A stretch of 64,000 nt of DNA from Alphaproteobacteria bacterium (GTDB taxonomy: Bacteria; Pseudomonadota; Alphaproteobacteria; Rhizobiales; Rhizobiaceae). Each line of letters opens with the position of its first letter. Within the stretch, counting starts at the first letter, position 1. Below are positions 36,354 to 47,135 of the stretch, in pieces. Where the stretch lies: assembly GCA_024742485.1 (NCBI GenBank), contig JANSYK010000001.1, forward strand, positions 1-64,000, read 5' to 3'. The notes below the pieces were generated by a model, which was given only the letters and a program-made list of their open reading frames with translations, ran no database searches and was not told the DNA's origin. A program made the translations under genes and the position numbers.

Positions 36354-37657
36354 GCCGGGCAGATGGCACCCTCTCGACAAGCATTCGAAACCATTTGTGG
36401 GGTGCGGGGCTGTTTTTGTGTGCTCTGCTGGTTTTTACTGGCGTGTGGTTTACCTGGATGCAGATATCGGGCGCAGTCATTGCACCGGGTGCGATCGTTG
36501 TTGAGAGCAATGTCAAAACCGTCAAACACAAAGAAGGCGGGATCGTTTCTGAGATCCATGTGCGCGATGGCGATCAGGTTCAGGCGGGTGATCTGTTGCT
36601 GCGGCTGCAGGATACGGTGACACGCGCCAATCTCATCGTGGTCGACAACCAACTTAATGAGCGTCTTGCGACTGAGGCGCGACTTCTCGCGGAACGTGAC
36701 GGAGCAACGGAGGTCGCGTTTCCGCCCTCGTTAATGCAGCAAACAAACAAGGTGAGGATCAACCGTATTCTGGATGGTCAGCGCCGGTTGATGAAAGCGC
36801 GCGCTGCCGGTTTTGATGGCCGCATCAACCAACTGCGGGAACAGATCAAGCAACTGGAAAGCCAGACCGATGGTCTTGAAGTTCAGACCAGAGCCAAACA
36901 GGAGGAAATCGCCTTGATTGCGGTTGAACTGGGTGGTCTGGAGTCGTTGCTCGCAGATCAATATGTCTCCGCCAACCGGGTTTACGCTGTCAGGCGTGAC
37001 CGCACGCGTCTGACCGGAGAACATGGAGCGCTGATCACGGAAGCGGCAAGAACGGGCCTCGCGATCAGCGAGCGAAGGATGCAGATCCTGCAACTCCAGG
37101 AGGACTTTCGGGCCGATGTCCTTCAGCAATTGCAGGATACGCGCAGCGAGATAGCGCGGTTGAATGAACAAAAGACCACGGCTGAAGACCAGTTATCGCG
37201 TATGGATATTCGCGCGCCGCGGTCCGGATATGTCCATCAGCTGAGCGTCCACACAAAGGGCGGTGTCATCAGTGCGGCCGAGGTGATCCTGCTTGTGGTG
37301 CCGAAGGGCGATTCGCTGTTGATTGAAGTGCAGGTGACACCAACCGATGTTGACCAGCTCTTTGAGGGCCAGTTGGCAACCATCCGTTTGCCCGGGCTCA
37401 ATCAAAGAACAACGCCCGAACTGAAGGGGAGCGTTCTAACGGTGTCTGCGGAAACAAGCCGCGATGATGTTACCGGCCTTTCATACTACACAGCCCGGCT
37501 TCGTTTGCTTGATGGCGAGCAGGAAAAGCTGGATTCGACAGTGCTCATACCGGGCATGCCCGTTGAAGCCCTTATCCAGACACGTGAGCGCAGTATCCTT
37601 TCCTATCTGATCAAACCGATTTCGGACCAGATCGCTCATGCACTGCGGGAAGAGTGA
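36350..37657 (+). CDS. HlyD/PrtE-family membrane fusion protein of the T1SS
   Basis: 435 residues. A single N-terminal membrane helix (about residues 15-35, GLFLCALLVFTGVWFTWMQI), a biotinyl-lipoyl-like segment (IVSEIHVRDGDQVQAGDLLL), a long coiled coil (about 130-290) and a C-terminal beta-domain (RSGYVHQLSVHTKGGVISAA, PGMPVEALIQTRERSILSYL). It bridges the inner-membrane ABC exporter and an outer-membrane TolC channel. No tolC gene lies in the window. Confidence 0.95.
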   Translation: MSRADGTLSTSIRNHLWGAGLFLCALLVFTGVWFTWMQISGAVIAPGAIVVESNVKTVKHKEGGIVSEIHVRDGDQVQAGDLLLRLQDTVTRANLIVVDNQLNERLATEARLLAERDGATEVAFPPSLMQQTNKVRINRILDGQRRLMKARAAGFDGRINQLREQIKQLESQTDGLEVQTRAKQEEIALIAVELGGLESLLADQYVSANRVYAVRRDRTRLTGEHGALITEAARTGLAISERRMQILQLQEDFRADVLQQLQDTRSEIARLNEQKTTAEDQLSRMDIRAPRSGYVHQLSVHTKGGVISAAEVILLVVPKGDSLLIEVQVTPTDVDQLFEGQLATIRLPGLNQRTTPELKGSVLTVSAETSRDDVTGLSYYTARLRLLDGEQEKLDSTVLIPGMPVEALIQTRERSILSYLIKPISDQIAHALREE

Positions 37658-38005
37658 GGCAAAGTCTCGCCTGCCTGTGCTTACGATTGGTATGTCACGC
37701 GTGGTTGGCGGTTTGGCCTAAGATGTACCGAACCATTGTCCGTTGGATCGGATCGCCTCCTTGTTTTCTCCCGGTCGCCACCGGTCTAAGACACACCAGA
37801 TCAACGACCAGAATGTTCACAGAAAACGTGGCGTTTACACCGGAACCTGGTGTCCGATGGACCAACACCATCCACCCGCAATTGCATAAAACACACCCGA
37901 TCCAATCAACCACTGTTTAACACCGTCACACGATATGAACGCCGGTTTGGAAAACGCGGCGTAGTCTTCTCCTGCACCCATCACATGAAAACTGAGGAGA
38001 CTGAT
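37658..38005. other. Intergenic region after the T1SS operon
   Basis: 348 bases without a convincing gene. An in-frame extension of the downstream protein back to 37850 lacks a ribosome-binding site and looks non-coding. No T-tailed hairpin stands out after the HlyD gene. Presumed promoter region for the following exported protein. Confidence 0.4.
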
Positions 38006-40042
38006 ATGTTTATGCATGGCTTACACCTCTTTCACCGGCGCGTGCGGCTTCGGCCGCTGATGCGTGCGGCAATGGGAGGATTTCTGCTGGCTGCGGTCGC
38101 AATACCGGGCGTTGCCGAAGCGCAGGTCGAACCCTGTGATGGGTTGTTGTTCTCGACATCGGAGGACTTTCTGTCGCGCGGGCCGACGCCGGCCGATGGC
38201 AATCCGATCATCTCGGATGGCGATCTGCTCGCCTGGCATGTTTCGGCGGGCGCAAGGGTCTGCCGCCGCAATGGCGAACTTATCCGCAATTTCGATATCG
38301 CACGCATCGATCTGGGGCTCGATGCGGTGGCCGCGATTGACAAGGCAAACAAGCTGATCGCCTTTTCGACCGAACTCGACAGCCCGAACGCCGGTCAGTT
38401 CACCGCCGGTGATCTGCTCTTCAATGTGGGCGGTGTGATTCCCAATGCCGCGCTTCTGTCGGCCTTCGATGTGCCGCGATCCCTCAATCTGGGTCTCGAT
38501 GCGGTCACGCTCGTGGGCAAGGAGGAAGGCTTCATCCGGCTGGTCGAACTGGCCCGCAATGGTGCCTTCAAGGACAATCCGGCCCGATTGCGCGAAATTC
38601 TGCGCGAGCTGGATATCGATATCTGGTTTTCCACCGAGGGCACGCCGCCCGAGGTGACCAAGCCGCTGTTTCTCGATGGTGATCTCCTGTCGGCGCGAGA
38701 CGGCGTGATTGTCCGCTCGAACGCCTCGCTGTTGCCGGCCCTGCCGGCGGGAATTCCCGTGCGCGGTGTCGATTTCGGGCTGGATGCCTATACGCCGGCG
38801 CAGGATCCGATCGAACTGGTGCCGGTCGAACTGATGTCGACGGAAATTGTCGGCTTTGGCCGGGTTCCGTTCACCGATGGTGACGTGTTGCAGCCTGGGC
38901 CCTCGATCTGGCTGAAAGCCGGTGATCTGGTCAAGAACTTCGAGCCGGCCACCCGCGATCTCGGTCTGGATGCGTTGCATGACCATATCGGTGATATCGC
39001 CCAATGCGCACCGCCGTCGATCACCTTCATCAGCAATGTCGAAGTCGGCATGATTGCGCCGGCAACCGGCCTGGCAACATTTGGCGGTGTCAATCAGCGC
39101 CCTTTTGCCGGCGACATCCGCATCCAGGGGTCGATGCCGGAGTTGGTCAACTGCCCGGACCTCGCCAACTATGAATACCGCGTGGAAATCGACCAGGGCA
39201 GCGGTTTCCCAACCTTCGCCGATCCCGGCGTCGTTCACCCGGCCAGCGCCAACTGGCGGCGCATGGTGCGTCCGACCCCGTCGGCACCCTGTCCGATTTC
39301 GCGCAACGATGTCTATGACAGCGATCCGCTGGGCTGGTTCACGGTTGCCGACTACCGGCGATTTGACGGTTGCGGCGATCCGCCCAGCCTTGCGGTGTGG
39401 AAATCCACCAGTGGCGCCTCCAACGCGTTGGTCCGGGTTCGCGTCGTCATGCGCGAAATCGCGGCGGCAACGCCCACCTATGTGAGCGCGCCGGTTCAGG
39501 TCCAGATCGACAATGACCGCATCGCATTGCCGAACAATCTGCTGCCGACCTCGTCGGGCACCGGCGACCTGTGGTTCGATCTCTACCGGGCCTCGGCAAC
39601 ATCGCCGCTTGGCGATCAGTGCAAGATCGAAGGCGATGGGATCGATGTCGTGCTCGACATGAAGGGCCGTATCAACGACGATCATTTCTGGAAATATGAT
39701 CTGCGCTGGTCCGGTGGCTTTGTCGTTGGGGCGCATCCCGTCACGGTGGCCGGCGACCTGACCGAATTCGACGACGGTCGCGCCGATCTGAACGGGCAGG
39801 GTACCCAGCCGCCAACGTCGATCCTGGTTCCGCTCAAATCAGGTTTCAACCTGTCGGCAGCCTATGCCAGTGTCGCCACGGCCCAGAGCGTGCCGCCGAC
39901 ACTGCCGGATGTCTGCGGCTATACGGTGCATTTCCGCGCCTGGGACCGGGCGATACAGCTTGGCTTTTCGCCGCCGAACAATTTCTTCTCGACGGTCAGC
40001 CGACACACGCAGATGTGGCGGTCCTTCTGCGTGTCGCGCTGA
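38006..40042 (+). CDS. Exported protein with internal LGLDA repeats, function unknown
   Basis: 678 residues from the ATG at 38006, chosen because GAGGAG (37994-37999) lies 6 bases upstream and gives a signal peptide (RPLMRAAMGGFLLAAVAIPGVAEA, cleavage about residue 32). The mature N-terminal half holds four imperfect repeats of about 75-95 residues with the pattern F(S/G)(T/F)...(S/T)DGDLL...LL..F......(D/N)LGLDAV. The C-terminal half has paired cysteines and no recognisable domain. It has no obvious link to the T1SS genes beyond position; its repeats are not RTX-like. Confidence 0.8.
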   Translation: MFMHGLHLFHRRVRLRPLMRAAMGGFLLAAVAIPGVAEAQVEPCDGLLFSTSEDFLSRGPTPADGNPIISDGDLLAWHVSAGARVCRRNGELIRNFDIARIDLGLDAVAAIDKANKLIAFSTELDSPNAGQFTAGDLLFNVGGVIPNAALLSAFDVPRSLNLGLDAVTLVGKEEGFIRLVELARNGAFKDNPARLREILRELDIDIWFSTEGTPPEVTKPLFLDGDLLSARDGVIVRSNASLLPALPAGIPVRGVDFGLDAYTPAQDPIELVPVELMSTEIVGFGRVPFTDGDVLQPGPSIWLKAGDLVKNFEPATRDLGLDALHDHIGDIAQCAPPSITFISNVEVGMIAPATGLATFGGVNQRPFAGDIRIQGSMPELVNCPDLANYEYRVEIDQGSGFPTFADPGVVHPASANWRRMVRPTPSAPCPISRNDVYDSDPLGWFTVADYRRFDGCGDPPSLAVWKSTSGASNALVRVRVVMREIAAATPTYVSAPVQVQIDNDRIALPNNLLPTSSGTGDLWFDLYRASATSPLGDQCKIEGDGIDVVLDMKGRINDDHFWKYDLRWSGGFVVGAHPVTVAGDLTEFDDGRADLNGQGTQPPTSILVPLKSGFNLSAAYASVATAQSVPPTLPDVCGYTVHFRAWDRAIQLGFSPPNNFFSTVSRHTQMWRSFCVSR

Positions 40043-40463
40043 AACCATCCAGGCTTCTGGCAACGCCTGAATCGGCTTGGATAGCCGCGCCTGTGAAACC
40101 GGCCCCCGCACCCTCTGGTGCGGGGGCCGAATGCGAAGATCGGCTGGGGCCAACGATCATTCGTAGCTGGACATACCAATCACTGCAGGAATGTGTATAA
40201 GGACCGCATCGGGTTCTTCTCCGGGGAAGAGGGGCCACGCTTGCTGAATCCTATCGGGGGGAGCCATTTCAAACTGAAGACCCACCGGTCGTTCTGACCG
40301 GTGTACCGCCGCACCGTCATTTCCGTGCCGCCAAAGTCGCTGATCCCGATCATTGGCCTGGTTTCACCGGATCGCTCCGGTGCCGATGCGACATTTCTCC
40401 TCACACCCCATGACGCGCTCACTGGTTGGCCGGTTTGCGACGTGACCAGGACCATTTTCCCGC
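40043..40463. other. Intergenic region before the SulP gene
   Basis: About 420 bases without a gene. Besides the hairpin at 40101-40128, it contains a second 8-bp inverted repeat (40283-40290, 40296-40303, loop GTTCT). No recognised riboswitch. Confidence 0.45.
40101..40128 (+). terminator. GC-rich hairpin after the repeat protein gene
   Basis: Perfect 12-bp stem (40101-40112, 40117-40128) with a 4-base loop, 58 bases after the stop. It lacks a T run, so termination strength is uncertain, but the stem is very stable. Confidence 0.6.
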
Positions 40464-42284
40464 ATGCCAAGACTTCCCAAAGAACCGTTCTTCCAGCCAT
40501 TTGAAGCCAAAAACCTCTTTCCGTTTCGCACCTGGGTTGGCATGGTCGACAGGCGCACCATGCGCGATGATGCGGCCGCCGCCTTTACCGGTGCGGCGGT
40601 CGTTCTGCCGCAGGCCATCGCATTCGCCGCCATTGCAGGCCTGCCGCCGCAATACGGTCTCTATGCTGCCATGGTCACACCCATCATCGCGGCCCTGTTC
40701 GGCAGTTCCTGGCACCTGGTCTCCGGGCCGACAACAGCCATTTCGGTGGTGATTTTCGCTACCCTGAGCAATCTGTATGAACCCGGCAGTGCCGCCTATA
40801 TCCAGGCCGTCCTGACGATCACCCTGCTGGCGGGTGTTTTTCAACTGCTGATGGGCATTGTCCATCTCGGGCAATTGGTCGGGCTTGTCTCTCATTCCGT
40901 CATGATCGGCTTTACCGCCGGTGCGGCCATTCTGATTGCACTCAGCCAATTGTCCGGTTTTATCGGTCACAGCCTGCCAAGGCCGGAAGATATCGACAAT
41001 TTTCTTGTCTCCCTGTGGCGGGCACTGCCGAATATTGACGGCCATGTGTTCTCGATCGCGTTCGGGACGCTCCTGGTGACGGTGCTGTGCAAACGTTTCC
41101 TGCCGAAATGGCCGAACTACCTGATCGGTCTCGTCTTCGGCAGTGCGCTGGCCTATGGCATCGATGCCCGTGCCAATGGTGTGGAGTTCGTGCAGTCCGT
41201 CGCCACCGGCATCCCGCAATTCGAAGTGCCGGCCTTTTCACTGGAAGCGGTGCGTTCGCTGTCCTCGGGCGCCTTTGCGCTGGCGCTGATCGGTCTGCTC
41301 GAGGCGGTCTCCATCGCACGCGCCATGGCGCTGAAGTCGAAGCAACGGTTGGACAGCAATCAGGAGATTATCGGGCAGGGGCTTTCCAATATCGGCGGAT
41401 CGTTCTTTTCCGCCTATCTCGGCTCGGGTTCCTTCACCCGTTCGGCGCTCAATTATGAATCCGGCGCGAAGACGCCGATGGCGGCGATCCTGTCGGCGCT
41501 TTTCCTGTTTGTCGCCCTGTTCGCCGTCGCGCCCTTTATCGAAATGATCCCCATCCCGGCCATGGCCGGCCTGATCATGATCGTTGCGTGGAAGCTGGTC
41601 GATTTCAAGGAGATCCGGCATATTCTGACCTCCAGCATGTCGGAATCCATCGTTCTGTCCGCAACCTTTCTGGCGGTGATCCTCATCAATCTCGAATTCG
41701 CGATTTACGCCGGCGTGATCCTCTCGCTGTCGATTTTTCTGCGGCGTTCCATGCGCCCGGGCCTGCCGCTCAATGTGCCCAATGACGCGGTTCCGGGACG
41801 GCCCTTCATGAGCCCGATCCTGTGGAAGCTGCCGGAGTGTCCGCAGGCCCTGTTCGCCCGGCTACAAGGCTCCCTCTATTTTGGCGCCGTGGAATATGTC
41901 GAAAACGAATTTCGCCGGCTGGAGAAGGAGCGGCCGGACCAGAAGCATTTCGGCCTGATGCTGGATGGTGCGGTCGGCATCGATCTGGCCGGCGCAAACC
42001 TTCTCATCGAAGAAGCCCGGCGGCGCGAAGCAAGGGGTGGCAGTCTCTATCTTGGCGTCCGCTACCCGCCGATCCGCCGTCAGCTTGCCCAGTTTCATGT
42101 GCCACGCGAGATCGGCAAGGAACACATTTTCCGCCGGAAAATGGAGATGGTGCCAACCGTGGTGGCCAATCTCGATCCGGCCATATGCGCCACCTGCACC
42201 ACGAGAATTTTTCGTGAGTGTCCCAAGCCGGTCGAAACGGAAGACGCAGCGACATCGGCAAAACCGGCCAAAGGCAACGGATAA
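40464..42284 (+). CDS. SulP-family anion transporter with STAS domain
   Basis: 606 residues. The SulP membrane part begins at about residue 30 with TGAAVVLPQAIAFAAIAGLPPQYGLYAAM, the family signature, followed by FGSSWHLVSGPTTAISVV. The cytoplasmic STAS domain spans about residues 465-560 (LQGSLYFGAVEYVENEFRRL). SulP proteins move sulfate, bicarbonate or dicarboxylates; the substrate is not determined. The tail after the STAS domain has three cysteines (ICATCTTRIFREC). Confidence 0.93.
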   Translation: MPRLPKEPFFQPFEAKNLFPFRTWVGMVDRRTMRDDAAAAFTGAAVVLPQAIAFAAIAGLPPQYGLYAAMVTPIIAALFGSSWHLVSGPTTAISVVIFATLSNLYEPGSAAYIQAVLTITLLAGVFQLLMGIVHLGQLVGLVSHSVMIGFTAGAAILIALSQLSGFIGHSLPRPEDIDNFLVSLWRALPNIDGHVFSIAFGTLLVTVLCKRFLPKWPNYLIGLVFGSALAYGIDARANGVEFVQSVATGIPQFEVPAFSLEAVRSLSSGAFALALIGLLEAVSIARAMALKSKQRLDSNQEIIGQGLSNIGGSFFSAYLGSGSFTRSALNYESGAKTPMAAILSALFLFVALFAVAPFIEMIPIPAMAGLIMIVAWKLVDFKEIRHILTSSMSESIVLSATFLAVILINLEFAIYAGVILSLSIFLRRSMRPGLPLNVPNDAVPGRPFMSPILWKLPECPQALFARLQGSLYFGAVEYVENEFRRLEKERPDQKHFGLMLDGAVGIDLAGANLLIEEARRREARGGSLYLGVRYPPIRRQLAQFHVPREIGKEHIFRRKMEMVPTVVANLDPAICATCTTRIFRECPKPVETEDAATSAKPAKGNG

Positions 42285-42288
42285 TCGC

Positions 42289-43056
42289 TCACCAGCCTTC
42301 GCGCCGACGTGCCCGGAATTCGGTTGGCGTGTATCCGCTGAAGTCGCGAAACGCCTTGTTGAATGCACTGAGCGAGGCGTATCCGGACTGAAGCGCGACC
42401 TGAACGACCGCCTCTTCCTCATTGCTGAGCAGTTCGACGGCGCGGATCATGCGCAGCCGGCGCAGCGACTGGCGCCAGCTCATCCCGACCTCTTCGGCAT
42501 AGCGGCGCACCAGCGTGCGTTCGGACAAATGGGCGGCGGAGGCGACATCGGCAAGCGCAATATCCTCGTGCAGATGGGCTTCGGTGTAGGCGATGGCTCG
42601 CTTCATGCCGTCGGACCGTCCCATCGGGGTCCACACATCGCTGGGCTGGCGTGCCAGTTCGGAACAGGTCAGTGCCAGGGCCCGAAAGAAATGGTCGGCA
42701 TGGGCATCGAACTCATTTGTATCCGGCCCCCAGCGGCGACTGAAATAGATCATGTCGCGGGCGAGCGATGTCATGGTGAACACCACGCTTTTGCTGGGGA
42801 GATCGTCGATGAAGCCCGGCTTGAACAGCACCGAGCAGCAGGTCATCGGGTGGGTCACCGACACACCGAGGTCGGTGTGGGCCGGTATCCATGCCGCGTA
42901 GGACGGAGGCAAAGTCCAGCGCCGTCCGTCGATCTGAAGGCTGATCGCGCCCTTGATGCAGTACATCAGATAGTGTCGGTCGAAACTCAGTTGCTCCGGC
43001 GGCCGCGGCGCGAACTCCTGGTAGAAGCAATAGGCGGGAAGATCGTCAGTCGCCAT
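42289..43056 (-). CDS. AraC-family transcriptional regulator
   Basis: 255 residues. An N-terminal cupin-like sensor region (HYLMYCIKGAISLQIDGRRW) and a C-terminal double helix-turn-helix (IALADVASAAHLSERTLVRR, then VVQVALQSGYASLSAFNKAF with FSGYTPTEFRARR). It follows the monooxygenase gene after 9 bases, so the methyltransferase, monooxygenase and regulator form one operon, and it probably autoregulates it. Confidence 0.92.
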   Translation of the reverse strand: MATDDLPAYCFYQEFAPRPPEQLSFDRHYLMYCIKGAISLQIDGRRWTLPPSYAAWIPAHTDLGVSVTHPMTCCSVLFKPGFIDDLPSKSVVFTMTSLARDMIYFSRRWGPDTNEFDAHADHFFRALALTCSELARQPSDVWTPMGRSDGMKRAIAYTEAHLHEDIALADVASAAHLSERTLVRRYAEEVGMSWRQSLRRLRMIRAVELLSNEEEAVVQVALQSGYASLSAFNKAFRDFSGYTPTEFRARRREGW

Positions 43057-43065
43057 GGCACGGGT

Positions 43066-43356
43066 TCACGTTGGATCGACACTGCAGATGGTGGTTACCG
43101 GCGGGGCGGTCATCATCGGTTTCAGGCCGGCGCCAAGCTGCGCAAAGGCGTCGCTTTGGCGATAATTGTCGAATTGAGACATGCTTTCCCAGCGCTGCAC
43201 GATGACAATGTTGCCCGCATCATTCGGATCGGCATAAAGATCATAGCTGTTGCACCCCGCCATGTCTCGCACCGATGGCGCATGGTCTTCAAACAGTGCG
43301 GCGCTTTTCGCCGCGTTTTCGGCTGCAAACAGGGCTTCGACGGTAATCAGTTTCAT
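43066..43356 (-). CDS. Antibiotic biosynthesis monooxygenase (ABM)-fold protein
   Basis: 96 residues, the length of a single ABM domain (ferredoxin-like dimer). Core features are ITVEALFAAENAAKSAALFE, the conserved ESMSQFDNYRQSDAF and a C-terminal strand. Members are small heme-degrading, quinone-producing or quinol-modifying enzymes; specific reaction unknown. Sits between methyltransferase and AraC genes in an operon. Confidence 0.8.
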   Translation of the reverse strand: MKLITVEALFAAENAAKSAALFEDHAPSVRDMAGCNSYDLYADPNDAGNIVIVQRWESMSQFDNYRQSDAFAQLGAGLKPMMTAPPVTTICSVDPT

Positions 43357-43374
43357 GGAATTGTCCTTTCAATT

Positions 43375-44028
43375 CTAACAGGTGGCGATGTAACCGGCGC
43401 TCAGCCGTTTGGGCGGGCCGGCGGTGAATGAATAGGGCTCGACGGTGCGGAATCCGTTGGCACGCAGATGCGCCTGCATCTCCTCGGGTCGGTAGGCCCT
43501 GTGGCCCCAGCGCATGCGCACCAGCGTCGTGCACCAGTGCGGCTTGCTGACCACAAGAACCAGCAGACCACCGGGTGAAAGGACGGACCGAAAAGCCCGG
43601 AGCGCTTCATCGACATCATCGACATGTTCGATCAGATGGGCGCTCAAAATGACGTCGTAACGCTTTGGCCGCTCCGGCAATGCCCGAATGTCACAGCACA
43701 GCCGGTCGGATGTCACACCCTCGGCGGCAAGCGTTTGGGCACCCCTGTCGAGCATCTCTGGCGATACATCCAGCAGGTCGAATGAGTGGCAGGCAAATTG
43801 CCGCGAAAAGGCAAGCGAGAAGGCGGCAGTGCCCGATCCCGCATCGAGGACCTCCAGGTCACGCCTGTTGACGTCCGGGACCTGTCGTCCGGCAAGGGCA
43901 AGCAGATCCTCATAGGCTTCGACAAAGCCGAATTTGCAGATTGTCGCGTGCCAGGTAGCAGCAACGCGGTCATAGGCCTCTGCAAGACTAGGCGCTTTTG
44001 CTCCACCGGTTGCGAATAGCGGTTTCAT
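43375..44028 (-). CDS. Class I SAM-dependent methyltransferase
   Basis: 217 residues. Motif I LEVLDAGSGTAAFSLAFSRQ (about residues 58-77), motif II DVSPEMLDRGAQTL, post-motif RYDVILSAHLIEHVDDVDEA and GGLLVLVVSKPHW. First gene of the three-gene operon with the ABM protein and AraC regulator (18-base spacing), which suggests modification of a small lipophilic or quinone-like molecule. The substrate is not known. Confidence 0.88.
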   Translation of the reverse strand: MKPLFATGGAKAPSLAEAYDRVAATWHATICKFGFVEAYEDLLALAGRQVPDVNRRDLEVLDAGSGTAAFSLAFSRQFACHSFDLLDVSPEMLDRGAQTLAAEGVTSDRLCCDIRALPERPKRYDVILSAHLIEHVDDVDEALRAFRSVLSPGGLLVLVVSKPHWCTTLVRMRWGHRAYRPEEMQAHLRANGFRTVEPYSFTAGPPKRLSAGYIATC

Positions 44029-44210
44029 GATGCCGGCTCCTTCAGTGCTTCTGGTTGGAAGACCGGCTCAATCTAGATTGGTTGCCTTATGCGTTCTCGC
44101 GCCAATCGGCCAAGATCAGGCTCGAACACGCCAATCGCCAAGGAACCGAACGCTTCGCCAGGGCGGAACGCTCGAGGGAAATAATCAATGGCATTTTTGT
44201 TCCGCCGCAA

Positions 44211-44238
44211 TTGAACGGCTGCCGAGAGAACCTATTTT
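44211..44238 (+). promoter_or_regulatory. Possible promoter for the Do-like protease gene
   Basis: TTGAAC (44211-44216) and TATTTT (44233-44238) with a 16-base spacer, ending 84 bases before the start codon. It resembles a sigma-70 type promoter; no EcfG-type GGAAC...CGTT pair with correct spacing was found. Confidence 0.35.
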
Positions 44239-44322
44239 CAATCAACAAGGGGAGATGCCATACCGACACCTTTTTGAGTGTGCAATTACACTTTAAAGTA
44301 TGGATTCGCAGGGGAGCCCAAT

Positions 44323-45800
<1,478 letters not shown>

Positions 45801-45804
<4 letters not shown>

Positions 45805-47132
45805 GTGATCTTTTCGCGTCGGTTGCCGATGAAGCGGCGCAAAAGGCGCGGCCCCTCGCGGACCGGTTGCGGCCAAAATCCCTGTCCGATGTCACCGGGC
45901 AGCCCCATCTGACCGGCGAAGATGGTGTGCTCAGTCGCATGATCGCGACCGGAACACTTGGCTCTATGATTTTCTGGGGTCCGCCCGGGACCGGGAAGAC
46001 CACGGTCGCCCGGTTGCTGGCCGGTGAAACGGATCTCGCCTTCGAGCAGATATCGGCCATCTTCTCGGGCGTGGCGGACCTGAAAAAAGTCTTCGAAGCG
46101 GCAAGAGCCCGTCAGATGTCCGGTAAGCAAACTCTCCTGTTCGTCGATGAAATCCACCGGTTCAACCGCGCCCAGCAGGACAGTTTCCTGCCGGTTATGG
46201 AAGACGGCACGGTGATCCTGGTTGGGGCGACCACGGAAAACCCATCCTTCGAACTCAATGCGGCCTTGCTGTCGCGGGCCCGCGTCCTGACGTTCCGGCA
46301 ACACGACGAAGAGAGCCTCGAGGTTCTGCTGAAGCGGGCGGAAGAGACGGAAGGCCGGACTTTGCCGGTCAGCGAAGAGGCACGGCAAAGTCTTTATCGC
46401 ATGGCCGATGGAGATGGCCGGGCGATCCTGACGCTGGCCGAAGAGGTCTGGCGCGCTGCCCGCGATGACGAGACGTTCGACATCGAGGCGCTGCAGGATC
46501 TCGTCCAGAGACGGGCGCCGGTTTATGACAAGGGCCAGGATGGCCATTACAATCTGATATCGGCGTTGCACAAGGCGGTCCGTGGCTCCGACCCCGATGC
46601 ATCCCTTTATTATCTTTGTCGCATGTTCGATGCCGGCGAGGATCCGCTTTTCATCGGCCGCCGCCTGGTGCGCATGGCCTCGGAGGATGTCGGTCTTGCC
46701 GACCCGCAGGCACTGGTCATCGCCAATGCCGCCAAGGATGCCTATGACTTTCTTGGCTCTCCGGAGGGGGAACTGGCCCTGGCGCAGGCCTGCATCTATA
46801 TCGCAACCGCGCCAAAATCCAATGCCGCCTACACCGCCTTCAAGGGCGCCATGCGGGCAGCGCGTGAGAATGGCTCGCTGCTACCGCCCAAACATATCCT
46901 CAACGCGCCCACCAAACTGATGAAGGGCGAGGGGTACGGCTCGGGTTATGAGTATGATCATGACACGGCCAATGCCTTCTCCGGTCAGGACTATTTTCCA
47001 GAAAAAATGGGCCGCATGCAATTCTACCAACCGCCGGAACGTGGTTTCGAAAGGGAATTGAAGAAGCGGTTGGACTACTGGGACAAATTGCGTGCCGAGA
47101 GGCGGGCCGGTGATGACCGGCCGGAAGACTGA
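45801..47132 (+). CDS. rarA: Replication-associated recombination ATPase RarA (MgsA)
   Basis: 443 residues. AAA+ ATPase related to clamp loaders, acting at stalled replication forks. Walker A GPPGTGKTTVARLLAG (about residues 57-72), Walker B LLFVDEIHRFNRAQQDSFLP, and the C-terminal MgsA domain (ASEDVGLADPQALV, GYEYDHDTANAFSGQDYFPE). ATGA overlap with the protease gene. Confidence 0.96.
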
Positions 47133-47135
47133 ACC

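Noticed and set aside
38021-39736. 571-codon open frame on the minus strand
   Set aside because: Antisense to the exported repeat protein, which has a signal peptide and ribosome-binding site; the minus-strand product has no domain.
41965-43431. 488-codon open frame on the plus strand
   Set aside because: Covers the end of SulP and runs antisense to AraC and the ABM protein; arises from codon bias.
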